Source of the DNA: Exiguobacterium sp. J17977
GTDB taxonomy: Bacteria; Bacillota; Bacilli; Exiguobacteriales; Exiguobacteriaceae
Assembly: GCF_018616375.1 (NCBI RefSeq)
Contig: NZ_JAEQBB010000006.1
Location: 1 to 64,000 of the forward strand
DNA length: 64,000 bases
Direction: 5' to 3'
The position numbers were made by a program, and so were the translations under genes. The notes beneath the pieces were generated by a model. It was given only the letters and a program-made list of their open reading frames with translations. It was not told the DNA's origin and ran no database searches. The stretch's first letter is position 1. Each line of letters begins with the position of its first letter. Shown here in pieces: positions 48,430 through 55,930 of the stretch.

Positions 48430-49356
48430 ATGGAACAGTATGGACAATGGATGTGGCAAGACGGGGCTTGGATCGAGCCGAGTGACGCGAACACGAGTAT
48501 CATGACACACGCGATTCACTACGGTAGCGGGTTCTTTGAAGGGATTCGGGCATACCACACAGAGGAAGGCCCGGCCATCTTCCGACTCCGTGAACATTTG
48601 GAGCGACTCGTTCGTTCGTGTGCATACTATCACGTCGACTTGCCGTACACGGTCGATGAGCTCGAACAAGCGACGATCGAATTGATTGAACGCAACGGCT
48701 TCGAAGCCTGTTACATCCGCCCATTCGTTTTCCTCGGCACACCTTGGCAGGCACTCATGCCGACGCAGGAAACGAAAGTACACGTTGCCATCTCATGCTG
48801 GCCGCTCGGTGAATATTTCAGCAAGACGGTCGGGATCCGCGCGAAAGTCGCCTCGTATCGTCGCGTCTCTTCGACGATGATGCCGATGCAGGCGAAAGCG
48901 GCAGCGAACTATATGAACTCGCAACTCTTGAAAGGAGAAGCGGTCCGCGACGGGTATGACGAAGCGATCGCCCTCGACATGAACGGAAACGTCAGCGAGG
49001 CGAGCGTCGCCAACATCTTCCTCGTCAAAGGAAACAAAATTTTCACACCGTCACTCGATTGCTCGGTGCTCGACGGCATCACGCGTCAAACGGTGATCGA
49101 ACTTGCCCGTGAGGAAGGGTTCGAGGTCATCGAACGCCACATCGGTCGTGACGAACTATATGTCGCAGATGAGATTTTCTTAACAGGAACGGCGGCTGAA
49201 GTGACGAGCGTCATCGAAATCGACAACATTTCGATTGGTGGCGGCGTCCAAACGGTCGCGACGAACATGCTCTCGCGTTACCGTGAGGCCGTGACGGGAC
49301 AAATCGCGGGCCACCGTGATTGGGTCACGTTCGTCAAAGCCGGAGTCAAAGAATAA
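48430..49356 (+). CDS. Class IV (branched-chain type) aminotransferase
   Basis: 308 residues, PLP fold type IV. The N-terminal ALHYGSGFFEGIRAY-like HAIHYGSGFFEGIRAY (27-42) and the PLP Lys156 in QAKAAANYMNS fit branched-chain aminotransferases (IlvE), as do EAIALDMNGNVSEASVANIF and LTGTAAEV. Its place in the lysine operon is unusual. It may be a plain IlvE or may serve the N-acetyl-DAP amination step; sequence does not decide. A TATAAT at 48386-48391 with a weak -35 hints at an internal promoter. GGGAGAG precedes the ATG. Confidence 0.88.
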   Translation: MEQYGQWMWQDGAWIEPSDANTSIMTHAIHYGSGFFEGIRAYHTEEGPAIFRLREHLERLVRSCAYYHVDLPYTVDELEQATIELIERNGFEACYIRPFVFLGTPWQALMPTQETKVHVAISCWPLGEYFSKTVGIRAKVASYRRVSSTMMPMQAKAAANYMNSQLLKGEAVRDGYDEAIALDMNGNVSEASVANIFLVKGNKIFTPSLDCSVLDGITRQTVIELAREEGFEVIERHIGRDELYVADEIFLTGTAAEVTSVIEIDNISIGGGVQTVATNMLSRYREAVTGQIAGHRDWVTFVKAGVKE

Positions 49357-49369
49357 AGGAGTTTTTTGT

Positions 49370-50458
49370 ATGGGAGTCACAATTGACTTGAATGCGATTC
49401 GCGAAAACAAACGTCGGATTGAAGCGCTTGGCCGACCAGTGTTCGCCGTCGTAAAAAACAACGCCTATAATTTAGGGATGGAGCCAGTTGTGACGACACT
49501 GTACGAAGAAGGGGTGCGTCACTTCATGGTGACGACGCTTGATGAGGCGAGCGAGGTCCGGGCATCAGCTCCGGAAGCGCGCGTCCTTGTCATGAACCCG
49601 GTATACGAGTGGACAGCCGTCCATCGTGACCACCTTGACGTCGCCATCGGTTCCTATGACTGGCTCGTCTCGCAACGGGACCGGCTCGACGGGGTCCGGC
49701 TTCACTTGAAGCTTGACGTCGGCATGAACCGTTTCGGTGCGAAGACGTTCCAAGAAGCCTTGGCCATCGTCGCCTTTTGCCAGGACGAAGGGCTCGACCT
49801 TGTCGGGTTATGTACACACTTCCCACTCGCGGACGCGGACAACGCCGAAATCGAGCACAGTGTGCACGTGGAACGGTTCGCCGACTGGTCGAATCGTCTC
49901 ATGGAGCGGCATACGTTTGATATCGTGCATGCGGCCAACAGTGCGGCGACGCTTCAAGCGGATCCGCGTCTCGGGCATTGCACGCACGTCCGTGTCGGCA
50001 TCTTTCTCTACGGCTACTCGTCGGTCGAACCGGTCGATTGGCTCATCCCGGCGTTTCGCTGGGAGACAGAAGTCGTCGCCGTGCACGACATCGAAGCCGG
50101 TGCCCACGTCGGTTATGGGACGGGTTACACGGCCGAGACGAAAGAACGTATCGCCGTGCTCTCGGTCGGCTATGGTGACGGACTCATGCGAGCCCGGCGC
50201 TTCTTACCTGCCCACATCGAAGGACGGGCCTATCCGTTCATCAGTAACATCTTCATGAGCCACAGTTTTTTACGCGTCGATGACACCGTACAAGTCGGAG
50301 ATCGTGTGGAGCTATATGGCCATCTTACAAAAATCGATGACGTGACCCGCACCGGTCACGCCAATAACTCAGAACAATTATGCGCACGCTCATGGCGTGT
50401 CCCGCATCGCTTTGAAGGAGGCAATGTATGTACACCACCAACCAATCAGTTTGTATGA
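49370..50458 (+). CDS. alr: Alanine racemase
   Basis: 362 residues, fold type III PLP enzyme. The PLP Lys29 sits in VVKNNAYNLG, a variant of the usual VKANAYGHG. LKLDVGMNRFG (about 104-114) and VGYGTGYTAET with the second catalytic Tyr (about 246-256) are present, as is VRVGIFLYGY. It supplies D-alanine for peptidoglycan, or may have another amino-acid substrate. Staphylococcal lysine operons also carry a second racemase gene (alr2) before lysA. Its 3' end overlaps lysA by 31 bases. AAAGGAG precedes the ATG. Confidence 0.9.
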   Translation: MGVTIDLNAIRENKRRIEALGRPVFAVVKNNAYNLGMEPVVTTLYEEGVRHFMVTTLDEASEVRASAPEARVLVMNPVYEWTAVHRDHLDVAIGSYDWLVSQRDRLDGVRLHLKLDVGMNRFGAKTFQEALAIVAFCQDEGLDLVGLCTHFPLADADNAEIEHSVHVERFADWSNRLMERHTFDIVHAANSAATLQADPRLGHCTHVRVGIFLYGYSSVEPVDWLIPAFRWETEVVAVHDIEAGAHVGYGTGYTAETKERIAVLSVGYGDGLMRARRFLPAHIEGRAYPFISNIFMSHSFLRVDDTVQVGDRVELYGHLTKIDDVTRTGHANNSEQLCARSWRVPHRFEGGNVCTPPTNQFV

Positions 50459-51720
50459 TCGAAGGCGTGTCCGTCCGTGAACTTCAAGCGACGTACGGGA
50501 CACCGCTCTACATCATGAGCGAGCCGGAACTCGAACGTCGCCTCGACCTTGTCCGGAACGCGTTCCTCGACAAGTATCCGAACACATACGCGCTGTACGC
50601 ATCGAAAGCGATGTCGATTGCGGCCGTATACGATAAAGTGATCGCAGCGGGTCTAAGCATCGACGTCGTCTCGCGCGGCGAGATGTTCGTCGCGCTTCAC
50701 GCCGGTGTCCCGGCCGACCGGATTCACGTCCACGGCTCGAACAAGACGGTGCAGGACATCACGTTCGCGCTCGAGAACGGCATCACCCACTTCACCATCG
50801 ACAATATGCGTGAGATCGGGTTGTTGTCGGGTCTGGCCGCTGCGCAAGGGGTAGACGTCGATGTCTTGCTCCGCATCGTCCCACAAGTCGTCGGAGGCGC
50901 CCACGAGGCAATTCAGACGGGCGGGGTCGATACGAAGTTCGGCTTCCCGACCCATGACGACACGTATCTTGAAGCGATCAAGGCGACGCTCGCGGCAGAA
51001 CGACTGCAACTGCGAGGCATCCATTGTCACGTCGGTTCGCAGATTCAAGAGCCGACGCTGTTCATCAACACGGTCAAGACGATGGTCAACTTCATCGAGA
51101 CGATTCGTCAAGAGACGGGGTATACGGCCGACGTCTTGAATATCGGCGGCGGCTTCGGTGTCGCCTATCTCGAATCGGACGACCCGCTCGACTTCGCCGA
51201 CACGATGACACAAGTGATGGACACGCTCGTCGCGGAAGTGGAACGCTTTGGCTTGCCGCTCCCGAAAATCGGCATCGAGCCGGGCCGCTGGCTCGTCGCC
51301 AACGCGGGTGCGACGCTGTATGAAGTCGGGACGGTGAAAGAAGTGAGCGGTGTCCGCACGTACGTCTCGGTCGACGGAGGGATGACGGATAACATACGTC
51401 CCGCCCTCTATGACGCCGAGTATGACGTCATCGCGGCGACCCGGATGGATGAGGCGAAGACACTCGAGGCGAAAATCGTCGGGGCGTGCTGTGAGTCGGG
51501 AGACATCATCTCGAACCGTTCGCTCATCCCGCCGGTCGAAGCCGGGGATCTCTTGCTCGTCAAAGCGACAGGGGCCTATAATTTCTCGATGGCGAGCAAC
51601 TATAACCAGATGCTCCGTCCAGCCGTCGTCTTCGTGAAAGACGGGACACATCGTCTCGTCGTCCGCAGACAGACGCTCGAAGATTTGGTCGCCTGTGAGA
51701 TTGTCGGACAATCGACGTAA
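50428..51720 (+). CDS. lysA: Diaminopimelate decarboxylase
   Basis: 430 residues, last step of lysine synthesis. PLP Lys60 in YALYASKAM, HVHGSNKT (about 95-102), HCHVGSQI (about 196-203), NIGGGFGV (about 235-242), EPGRWLVA (about 277-284) and GACCESGDII (about 353-362) are the fold-type-III landmarks; the Cys gives the residue shared across the dimer. AAGGAGGC lies before the ATG within alr. It ends the operon. Confidence 0.96.
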   Translation: MYTTNQSVCMIEGVSVRELQATYGTPLYIMSEPELERRLDLVRNAFLDKYPNTYALYASKAMSIAAVYDKVIAAGLSIDVVSRGEMFVALHAGVPADRIHVHGSNKTVQDITFALENGITHFTIDNMREIGLLSGLAAAQGVDVDVLLRIVPQVVGGAHEAIQTGGVDTKFGFPTHDDTYLEAIKATLAAERLQLRGIHCHVGSQIQEPTLFINTVKTMVNFIETIRQETGYTADVLNIGGGFGVAYLESDDPLDFADTMTQVMDTLVAEVERFGLPLPKIGIEPGRWLVANAGATLYEVGTVKEVSGVRTYVSVDGGMTDNIRPALYDAEYDVIAATRMDEAKTLEAKIVGACCESGDIISNRSLIPPVEAGDLLLVKATGAYNFSMASNYNQMLRPAVVFVKDGTHRLVVRRQTLEDLVACEIVGQST

Positions 51721-51728
51721 TACAAGGA

Positions 51729-51761
51729 GCGCATTCCTGAATCGGGGATGCGTTTTTTTTA
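51729..51761 (+). terminator. Terminator of the lysine operon
   Basis: CGCATTCC (51730-51737) pairs with GGGATGCG (51745-51752) with one G-U, followed by eight T. Confidence 0.88.
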
Positions 51762-51775
51762 GGGAGTCGTTCTTC

Positions 51776-51804
51776 TTCAAATGAGAAACGTTTTCAATTA
51801 TGAT
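51776..51804 (+). promoter_or_regulatory. Promoter with an overlapping cre-like site
   Basis: TTCAAA (51776-51781), spacer of 17, TATGAT (51799-51804). The spacer contains GAGAAACGTTTTCA (51783-51796), which agrees with the CcpA consensus at 11 of 14 positions. A bound CcpA would compete with the polymerase. Confidence 0.45.
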
Positions 51805-51835
51805 AAAAGAGAAAATAGAGGGGGAAGTGACTTCA

Positions 51836-52384
51836 ATGGAAAAGACAGCAGGACAACAATTGATTGAATCGCGGCGGACGATTCGCATGTTCACGGAAGG
51901 TGCGCTTGACACGTCAGAATTATATACGTTACTCACCTCGGCGCACCAAGCGCCGTTTCACAATAAGGTAGAACCATGGAACGTTTACTTGTTCAACGGA
52001 GACGGAAAAGATGTGTTATTGTCCGCGCTAGAGCCGGCGTTTCAAGATGGACCGGAATCGAAACGTGAAAAGATCGCCGGGCGGATCCGTAACGCGGCCG
52101 CATGTGTCTATGTGACGACGAAGGCGTTCGAGACGGAGAAAGATCGGAAGGATGCGTTACTTGCGACAGCGACGTTCATTCAAAACTTCCACTTGCTGTG
52201 TAGTGAGCGGGACATCGGTCTCGTCTGGCGGACCGGGGGCATCTTTGAGGATGCGCGTCTACAGGACATGATTGGGGCGGAAGGGGAGACGTTCGTCGGG
52301 TTGCTCCAACTCGGACGGTTCGAAGACGTGCCACCGAACAAGCGTCGTCAGTCGATTGACAGCTGCCTCACGATTTTTGAGTGA
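51836..52384 (+). CDS. Nitroreductase family flavoprotein
   Basis: 182 residues. IESRRTIRMFTEGALD (about 10-25) is the FMN-binding Arg block of nitroreductases, followed by SAHQAPFHNKVEPWNVYLF (about 34-52). GLVWRTGGIFEDARL and FVGLLQLG towards the end are also family-like. It is at the short end of the family. FMN and NAD(P)H use is inferred from the fold; the substrate is unknown. ATG 51836 follows GGGGGAAG; the in-frame start at 51800 lies in the promoter. Confidence 0.85.
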   Translation: MEKTAGQQLIESRRTIRMFTEGALDTSELYTLLTSAHQAPFHNKVEPWNVYLFNGDGKDVLLSALEPAFQDGPESKREKIAGRIRNAAACVYVTTKAFETEKDRKDALLATATFIQNFHLLCSERDIGLVWRTGGIFEDARLQDMIGAEGETFVGLLQLGRFEDVPPNKRRQSIDSCLTIFE

Positions 52385-52390
52385 ACAAAA

Positions 52391-52430
52391 AGGCCCGGGC
52401 GTAGGTGACTACGAACGGGCCTATATTTAT
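52391..52430 (+). terminator. Hairpin after the nitroreductase gene
   Basis: AGGCCCG / CGGGCCT arms (52391-52397, 52416-52422) enclose a second short stem GTAG / CTAC. The tail ATATTTAT is a poor T run. Confidence 0.5.
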
Positions 52431-52441
52431 AGGTCAATGAG

Positions 52442-52478
52442 ACTGAGCGGTTCATAAGAGCGCTCAGTTTATTTTTTT
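52442..52478 (+). terminator. Second terminator after the nitroreductase gene
   Basis: ACTGAGCG / CGCTCAGT arms with an 11-base loop, followed by TTATTTTTTT. Confidence 0.75.
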
Positions 52479-52542
52479 AGCTTGCCTGCAAGCCAATCTT
52501 GAATGACATTCGTTGGAATCATTGTGTTCACGTTCCCCCAGA

Positions 52543-52707
52543 TTAATTTTCTTCCTCTTTGTTATTATCCAATTGCAGTCGTTCCCAAACCTCGCGATGT
52601 GTACCTTGCAATGAATCATCGATGGAATCCTCGATATGCAGGCCATGGCTAGGGTTCACGGACGAGGCGTACAAGTCTAACATGAGTTCGGCATGGTTTG
52701 GATACAT
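52543..52707 (-). CDS. Small orphan protein behind a cre site
   Basis: 54 residues: begins MYPNHAELMLDLYASS, ends with an acidic helix (REVWERLQLDNNKEEEN). AAAGGGG lies about 8 bases before the ATG, an excellent binding site; the in-frame ATG at 52767 lacks one. A perfect cre site lies 100-113 bases upstream. No family is recognised. It looks soluble. A longer version from 52767 (74 residues, with two extra Cys) is possible. No terminator with a good T run was seen after it on this strand. Confidence 0.6.
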   Translation of the reverse strand: MYPNHAELMLDLYASSVNPSHGLHIEDSIDDSLQGTHREVWERLQLDNNKEEEN

Positions 52708-52806
52708 ACAAATTGGCCCCTTTCGACACGTCGGCTTGACTACATCCTCAGTATACAAAGGAAACATAAAGAAAAATCGGGTGAATCGTTAACATTTTAT
52801 GAATCT

Positions 52807-52820
52807 TGTAAACGCTTTCA
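52807..52820. promoter_or_regulatory. Perfect cre site (CcpA)
   Basis: TGTAAACGCTTTCA matches every fixed base of TGWAANCGNTNWCA. It overlaps the stop codon of the carbonic-anhydrase-like gene and lies upstream of the 54-residue gene on the same (minus) strand, which is its likely target. Confidence 0.75.
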
Positions 52821-53354
52821 CAAACTTTGTGTGGATGTCAGTGGTTGACACGTCTGTTTATACTGCTCGGCCCGCTTCGCATATTTGTTGACGGTCCGTT
52901 CCATGATGAAGCGATCCTCGTCGTTTAGCGGACGGACGACTTTGGCCGGAACGCCCATGACCATGACACCTTCCGGGATTTGCATGTTCGGCGTGACGAG
53001 CGCCCCGGCGGCGATGAACGAGCCTTTCCCGATTTTGGCGCCGTCGAGGACGGTCGCATGCATGCCGATGAGACAGCCTTCCTCGATTTCACACCCATGA
53101 ATCATCGCCATGTGTCCGATCGAGACACGGTCATGAATGATTGTCGGAGAACCTTCATATTGGTGCACCATCGAGCCGTCTTGGATGTTCACGTAAGAGC
53201 CGATGCGAATCGGTCCTTCATCACCTCGAATGACCGTATTGAACCAGACACCGGAATGGGCGCCGATCGTGACATCCCCGATGACATGGGACCCGGGTGC
53301 GAGAAATACGGTCTCGTCAACTTGCGGCGTCAATTCGCCTAATTTGTACTGCAT
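52818..53354 (-). CDS. Gamma-carbonic anhydrase-like protein (YtoA family)
   Basis: 178 residues, left-handed beta-helix of hexapeptide repeats (about 10-140). VHQYEG (about 63-68) and SIGHMAMIHGC (about 78-88) supply the three His that bind zinc in gamma-carbonic anhydrases. The C-terminal helix follows MVMGVPAKVVRPL. B. subtilis YtoA and E. coli YrdA/PaaY are relatives; true carbonic anhydrase activity is often weak or unproven in them. ATG 53354 is preceded by GAGAGGGGT. Divergent from the adenine deaminase. Confidence 0.9.
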   Translation of the reverse strand: MQYKLGELTPQVDETVFLAPGSHVIGDVTIGAHSGVWFNTVIRGDEGPIRIGSYVNIQDGSMVHQYEGSPTIIHDRVSIGHMAMIHGCEIEEGCLIGMHATVLDGAKIGKGSFIAAGALVTPNMQIPEGVMVMGVPAKVVRPLNDEDRFIMERTVNKYAKRAEQYKQTCQPLTSTQSL

Positions 53355-53474
53355 ATGTGTAACCCCTCTCAAACCGATATGCTTTCATTGTCGCATAAGT
53401 TGAAAAAGAAATTGCGCCTGAAAGATTATTCTTGTTAAGATAGTAAAAATACGTAGAAAAAAGGAGACACACAG

Positions 53475-55184
53475 ATGGAGAAACAACATTTGATTGACAT
53501 CGCGGCGAAGAAAAAGAAAGCAGCGGTCGTCTTTAAAGATGTGGCGGTCATCGACGTCTACAGTCGCGAGACGATTCGCACCGATGTCGCCATCGATGCG
53601 GGATATATCGTGGCCATCGGGGACGGCTACGAAGGGGAGACGGAATACCACGACCCGTCTTGGACGCTGGCACCATCCTTCATCGATTCCCACGTCCATA
53701 TCGAGTCATCGATGGTTCCGCCTCACGAGTTCGCCAAAGCGGTCCTGCCGCTCGGCGTGACGACGGTCATCGCCGATCCGCACGAGATCGCGAACGTCAA
53801 CGGGGCGCTCGGCATCGAGTATATGTTGGCGGATGCTGAAGGGTTGCCGCTCGACGTGCGCATGATGCTCCCGAGCTGTGTGCCAGCGACGCCGTTCGAG
53901 CACGCAGGAGCGAAGCTATACGCCGAGGACTTGGCACCATTCTTAGGAGATCCTGGGGTGCACGGTCTCGGTGAAGTGATGGACTATCCGTCCGTCGAGT
54001 CGGGAAGCCCAGATATGCTTCAAAAAATCGCCCAGACAGAACTCGCCGGAAAAGTCGTCGACGGCCATGCCTCGGGTCTCGGTCCGGATCAGTTGAACGT
54101 GTATCGCACGGCCGGTATCATGACCGATCATGAGTGCACGACGGCTGAAGAAGCGCTCGAACGGGTGCGCCGCGGTTTTTATGTTCAGATTCGAGAAGGG
54201 TCGGTCGCCCGTAACGTCGAGCAGGTCAGTTTGGCGATCACCGAAAGCAACGCCCACCGGTTCTTGTTCTGTACGGACGATAAGCATTTGGACGATCTCG
54301 TCGCCGAGGGTGGCATCGACTACAACATTCGCATGGCCATCAAACAAGGCGTCAAGCCAGAAACAGCTTACGCTGTCGCCAGCCTGCACGCGGCCGAGGC
54401 GTACGGGTTGAAAGAAGTAGGAGCTATCGCACCCGGCAAGAGAGCGAACTTTGTCATCTTGTCAGACGTCCAATCGGTAAAAATCGAAACCGTCTACGTG
54501 AACGGGGAAGTCGTCGCCAAGGCAGGCAAGGCGACGTTCGAGGCTGATGGGATTGAAGTGCCGAAACCGATGAAAGGTGAGCTCAAACTACCCGATTTGA
54601 CTGCGGAGTCGTTCCGCTTGGCCGTGAAGGAAGAAGCGGTCGATGTGATTCAAGTGCTGCCGAACAGTCTCTTGACGAAACGGGAGCGGCTCGTCTTTCA
54701 ACCGGACGCCTCGGGTGCTGATCTCACGCAAGATATCGCCACGCTCGCCGTCATCGAACGCCATCACGGGACGGGGCATATGGCGCTCGCACCGGTGACT
54801 GGTTTCGGCTTGAAGCGAGGGGCGCTCGCAGCCACGGTCGCGCATGACAGCCATAACCTCGTCATCGCCGGAGTGAGCCCGGACGATATGTTGCTTGCTG
54901 CCGAGACGCTTGAAAAAGTGGGCGGCGGGGTCGTCGCGGTGTCAGAAGGCAAGGTGCTGGCCGTCTTACCGCTTGAAATTGGTGGACTTATGACGAAACG
55001 TCCGTATGCGGAAGTGGCGGACGTGCTCGAACAGTTGAACGATGCGCTCGACGTCGTCGGGGCCCATCGTCACTTCAATCCGTATTTGACGATGTCGTTC
55101 CTGGCGCTTCCGGTCATCCCGGATTTGAAATTGACCGATATGGGACTATTCGACGTGACGACGTTCTCATTCATCGAGTCGTAA
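53475..55184 (+). CDS. ade: Adenine deaminase
   Basis: 569 residues, canonical AdeC type. It converts adenine to hypoxanthine and ammonia. SFIDSHVHIESSM (68-80) has the metal His73 and His75; VTTVIADPHEIAN (about 95-107), GHASGL (about 196-201) and CTDDKHLDDL (about 269-278) complete the site; the family's C-terminal domain starts near 390. AAAAAGGAG precedes the ATG. It is a distant paralogue of the YerA-type gene at 15932 and its product feeds purine salvage. Confidence 0.95.
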   Translation: MEKQHLIDIAAKKKKAAVVFKDVAVIDVYSRETIRTDVAIDAGYIVAIGDGYEGETEYHDPSWTLAPSFIDSHVHIESSMVPPHEFAKAVLPLGVTTVIADPHEIANVNGALGIEYMLADAEGLPLDVRMMLPSCVPATPFEHAGAKLYAEDLAPFLGDPGVHGLGEVMDYPSVESGSPDMLQKIAQTELAGKVVDGHASGLGPDQLNVYRTAGIMTDHECTTAEEALERVRRGFYVQIREGSVARNVEQVSLAITESNAHRFLFCTDDKHLDDLVAEGGIDYNIRMAIKQGVKPETAYAVASLHAAEAYGLKEVGAIAPGKRANFVILSDVQSVKIETVYVNGEVVAKAGKATFEADGIEVPKPMKGELKLPDLTAESFRLAVKEEAVDVIQVLPNSLLTKRERLVFQPDASGADLTQDIATLAVIERHHGTGHMALAPVTGFGLKRGALAATVAHDSHNLVIAGVSPDDMLLAAETLEKVGGGVVAVSEGKVLAVLPLEIGGLMTKRPYAEVADVLEQLNDALDVVGAHRHFNPYLTMSFLALPVIPDLKLTDMGLFDVTTFSFIES

Positions 55185-55227
55185 GTCAGTCTAACGTATG
55201 ATTTTTGTTAAGAACGACCCGAAACGA

Positions 55228-55256
55228 TTGAATGGCTCGGCTTAAGTTGGTATAGT
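55228..55256 (+). promoter_or_regulatory. Promoter of the 94-residue orphan gene
   Basis: TTGAAT (55228-55233), spacer of 17, TATAGT (55251-55256). Good sigma-A match, 46 bases before the start codon. Confidence 0.65.
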
Positions 55257-55301
55257 TACGACAAGTTTCATCGGTAAATATGGAAAGGGGGGATATCACA
55301 G

Positions 55302-55586
55302 ATGGAACAAGTTGCTTACAACCGGTCGTATGATGAACATGGGGATTTGATCAATTCTGTATATCGTACCTTCCAAGATCGATGTCAAGAATTGCCCGAC
55401 GAGACGCGGACGAAACGGCGATTGCGTCACCTTATCTTCTTAACGATTAAAGAACATACGACGTCACACGCCGAGCGTTTTGTCTTATACCATTTCTTTA
55501 GTGATTTCTTTAAAGCGGTCGAGTCAGATGACCAAGCCGCACTCGCGGTATTGAAACAAATCATCCGAGATGAAAAAAACTATTGA
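55302..55586 (+). CDS. Orphan 94-residue protein
   Basis: Mostly helical, charged and soluble: RTKRRLRHLIFLTIKEH near the middle and FVLYHFFSDFFKAVE near residues 60-74, which is rich in aromatic residues. GGAAAGGGGGG lies before the ATG and a good promoter is upstream, so it is very probably expressed. No family recognised. It lies between the adenine deaminase and the riboswitch of the lysine transporter, and its stop codon overlaps the promoter of that leader. Confidence 0.75.
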   Translation: MEQVAYNRSYDEHGDLINSVYRTFQDRCQELPDETRTKRRLRHLIFLTIKEHTTSHAERFVLYHFFSDFFKAVESDDQAALAVLKQIIRDEKNY

Positions 55587-55610
55587 TTAGTCACTATGAC
55601 CTATGATAAT
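55583..55610 (+). promoter_or_regulatory. Promoter of the second lysine riboswitch leader
   Basis: TTGATT (55583-55588), spacer of 16, GATAAT (55605-55610). It overlaps the stop codon of the preceding gene and lies about 40 bases before the aptamer. Confidence 0.5.
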
Positions 55611-55647
55611 TTAGACGTAACTTTAAATGAATATTCGTGCTATCGAT

Positions 55648-55814
55648 GAGGTAGAGGTGCGATGCTGATGAGTAAGTAGTCCGAGGATGACAACGGTGAA
55701 GACTACAGAAAGGCAAGATCGCCGAAGTGTAAAGTCATGTCTCTGACTTTGTGCTGGGCTGACGGGAAATACCCGTCAGACTGCCATACATATTTACGTA
55801 TGGAGCGCTCCAAG
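55648..55814 (+). ncRNA. Lysine riboswitch (L-box) of the transporter gene
   Basis: The L-box core repeats: GTAGAGGTGCGATGCTGATG (55651-55670) with AGTAAG behind it, GAAAGG (55708-55713), GCCGAAG (55721-55727), GCTGGG (55753-55758), then ACTGCC and GGAGCGCTCC. It shares these blocks with the lysC leader, but the variable stems differ fully, so it is no recent copy. The outer P1 pairing is less clear than in the first one, so the ends are approximate. Confidence 0.93.
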
Positions 55815-55838
55815 TCGGCTAAGAAAGACGGAACATCC

Positions 55839-55887
55839 AGCGAGGGTGTCGGCTTTGTTGCCGATGCCCTCGCTTTGCGTTTTTTTA
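55839..55887 (+). terminator. Riboswitch-controlled terminator before the transporter
   Basis: AGCGAGGGTGTCGG (55839-55852) pairs with CCGATGCCCTCGCT (55861-55874), one mismatch, followed by TTGCGTTTTTTT. It is the off-state terminator for high lysine. Confidence 0.85.
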
Positions 55888-55930
55888 AGCATAGAGGGGC
55901 CTCATCTCTAACAAAAGAGGAGGAAATCAC

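Noticed and set aside
50653-51936. A 427-codon open frame on the minus strand opposite lysA.
   Set aside because: lysA is certain by its motifs. The antisense frame is rich in Arg, Asp and Val, as expected from the reverse of GC-rich coding sequence, and has no recognisable domain.
52464-52646. A 60-codon minus-strand frame overlapping the 54-residue orphan gene.
   Set aside because: No good ribosome binding site and no protein-like composition; the neighbouring frame is better supported.
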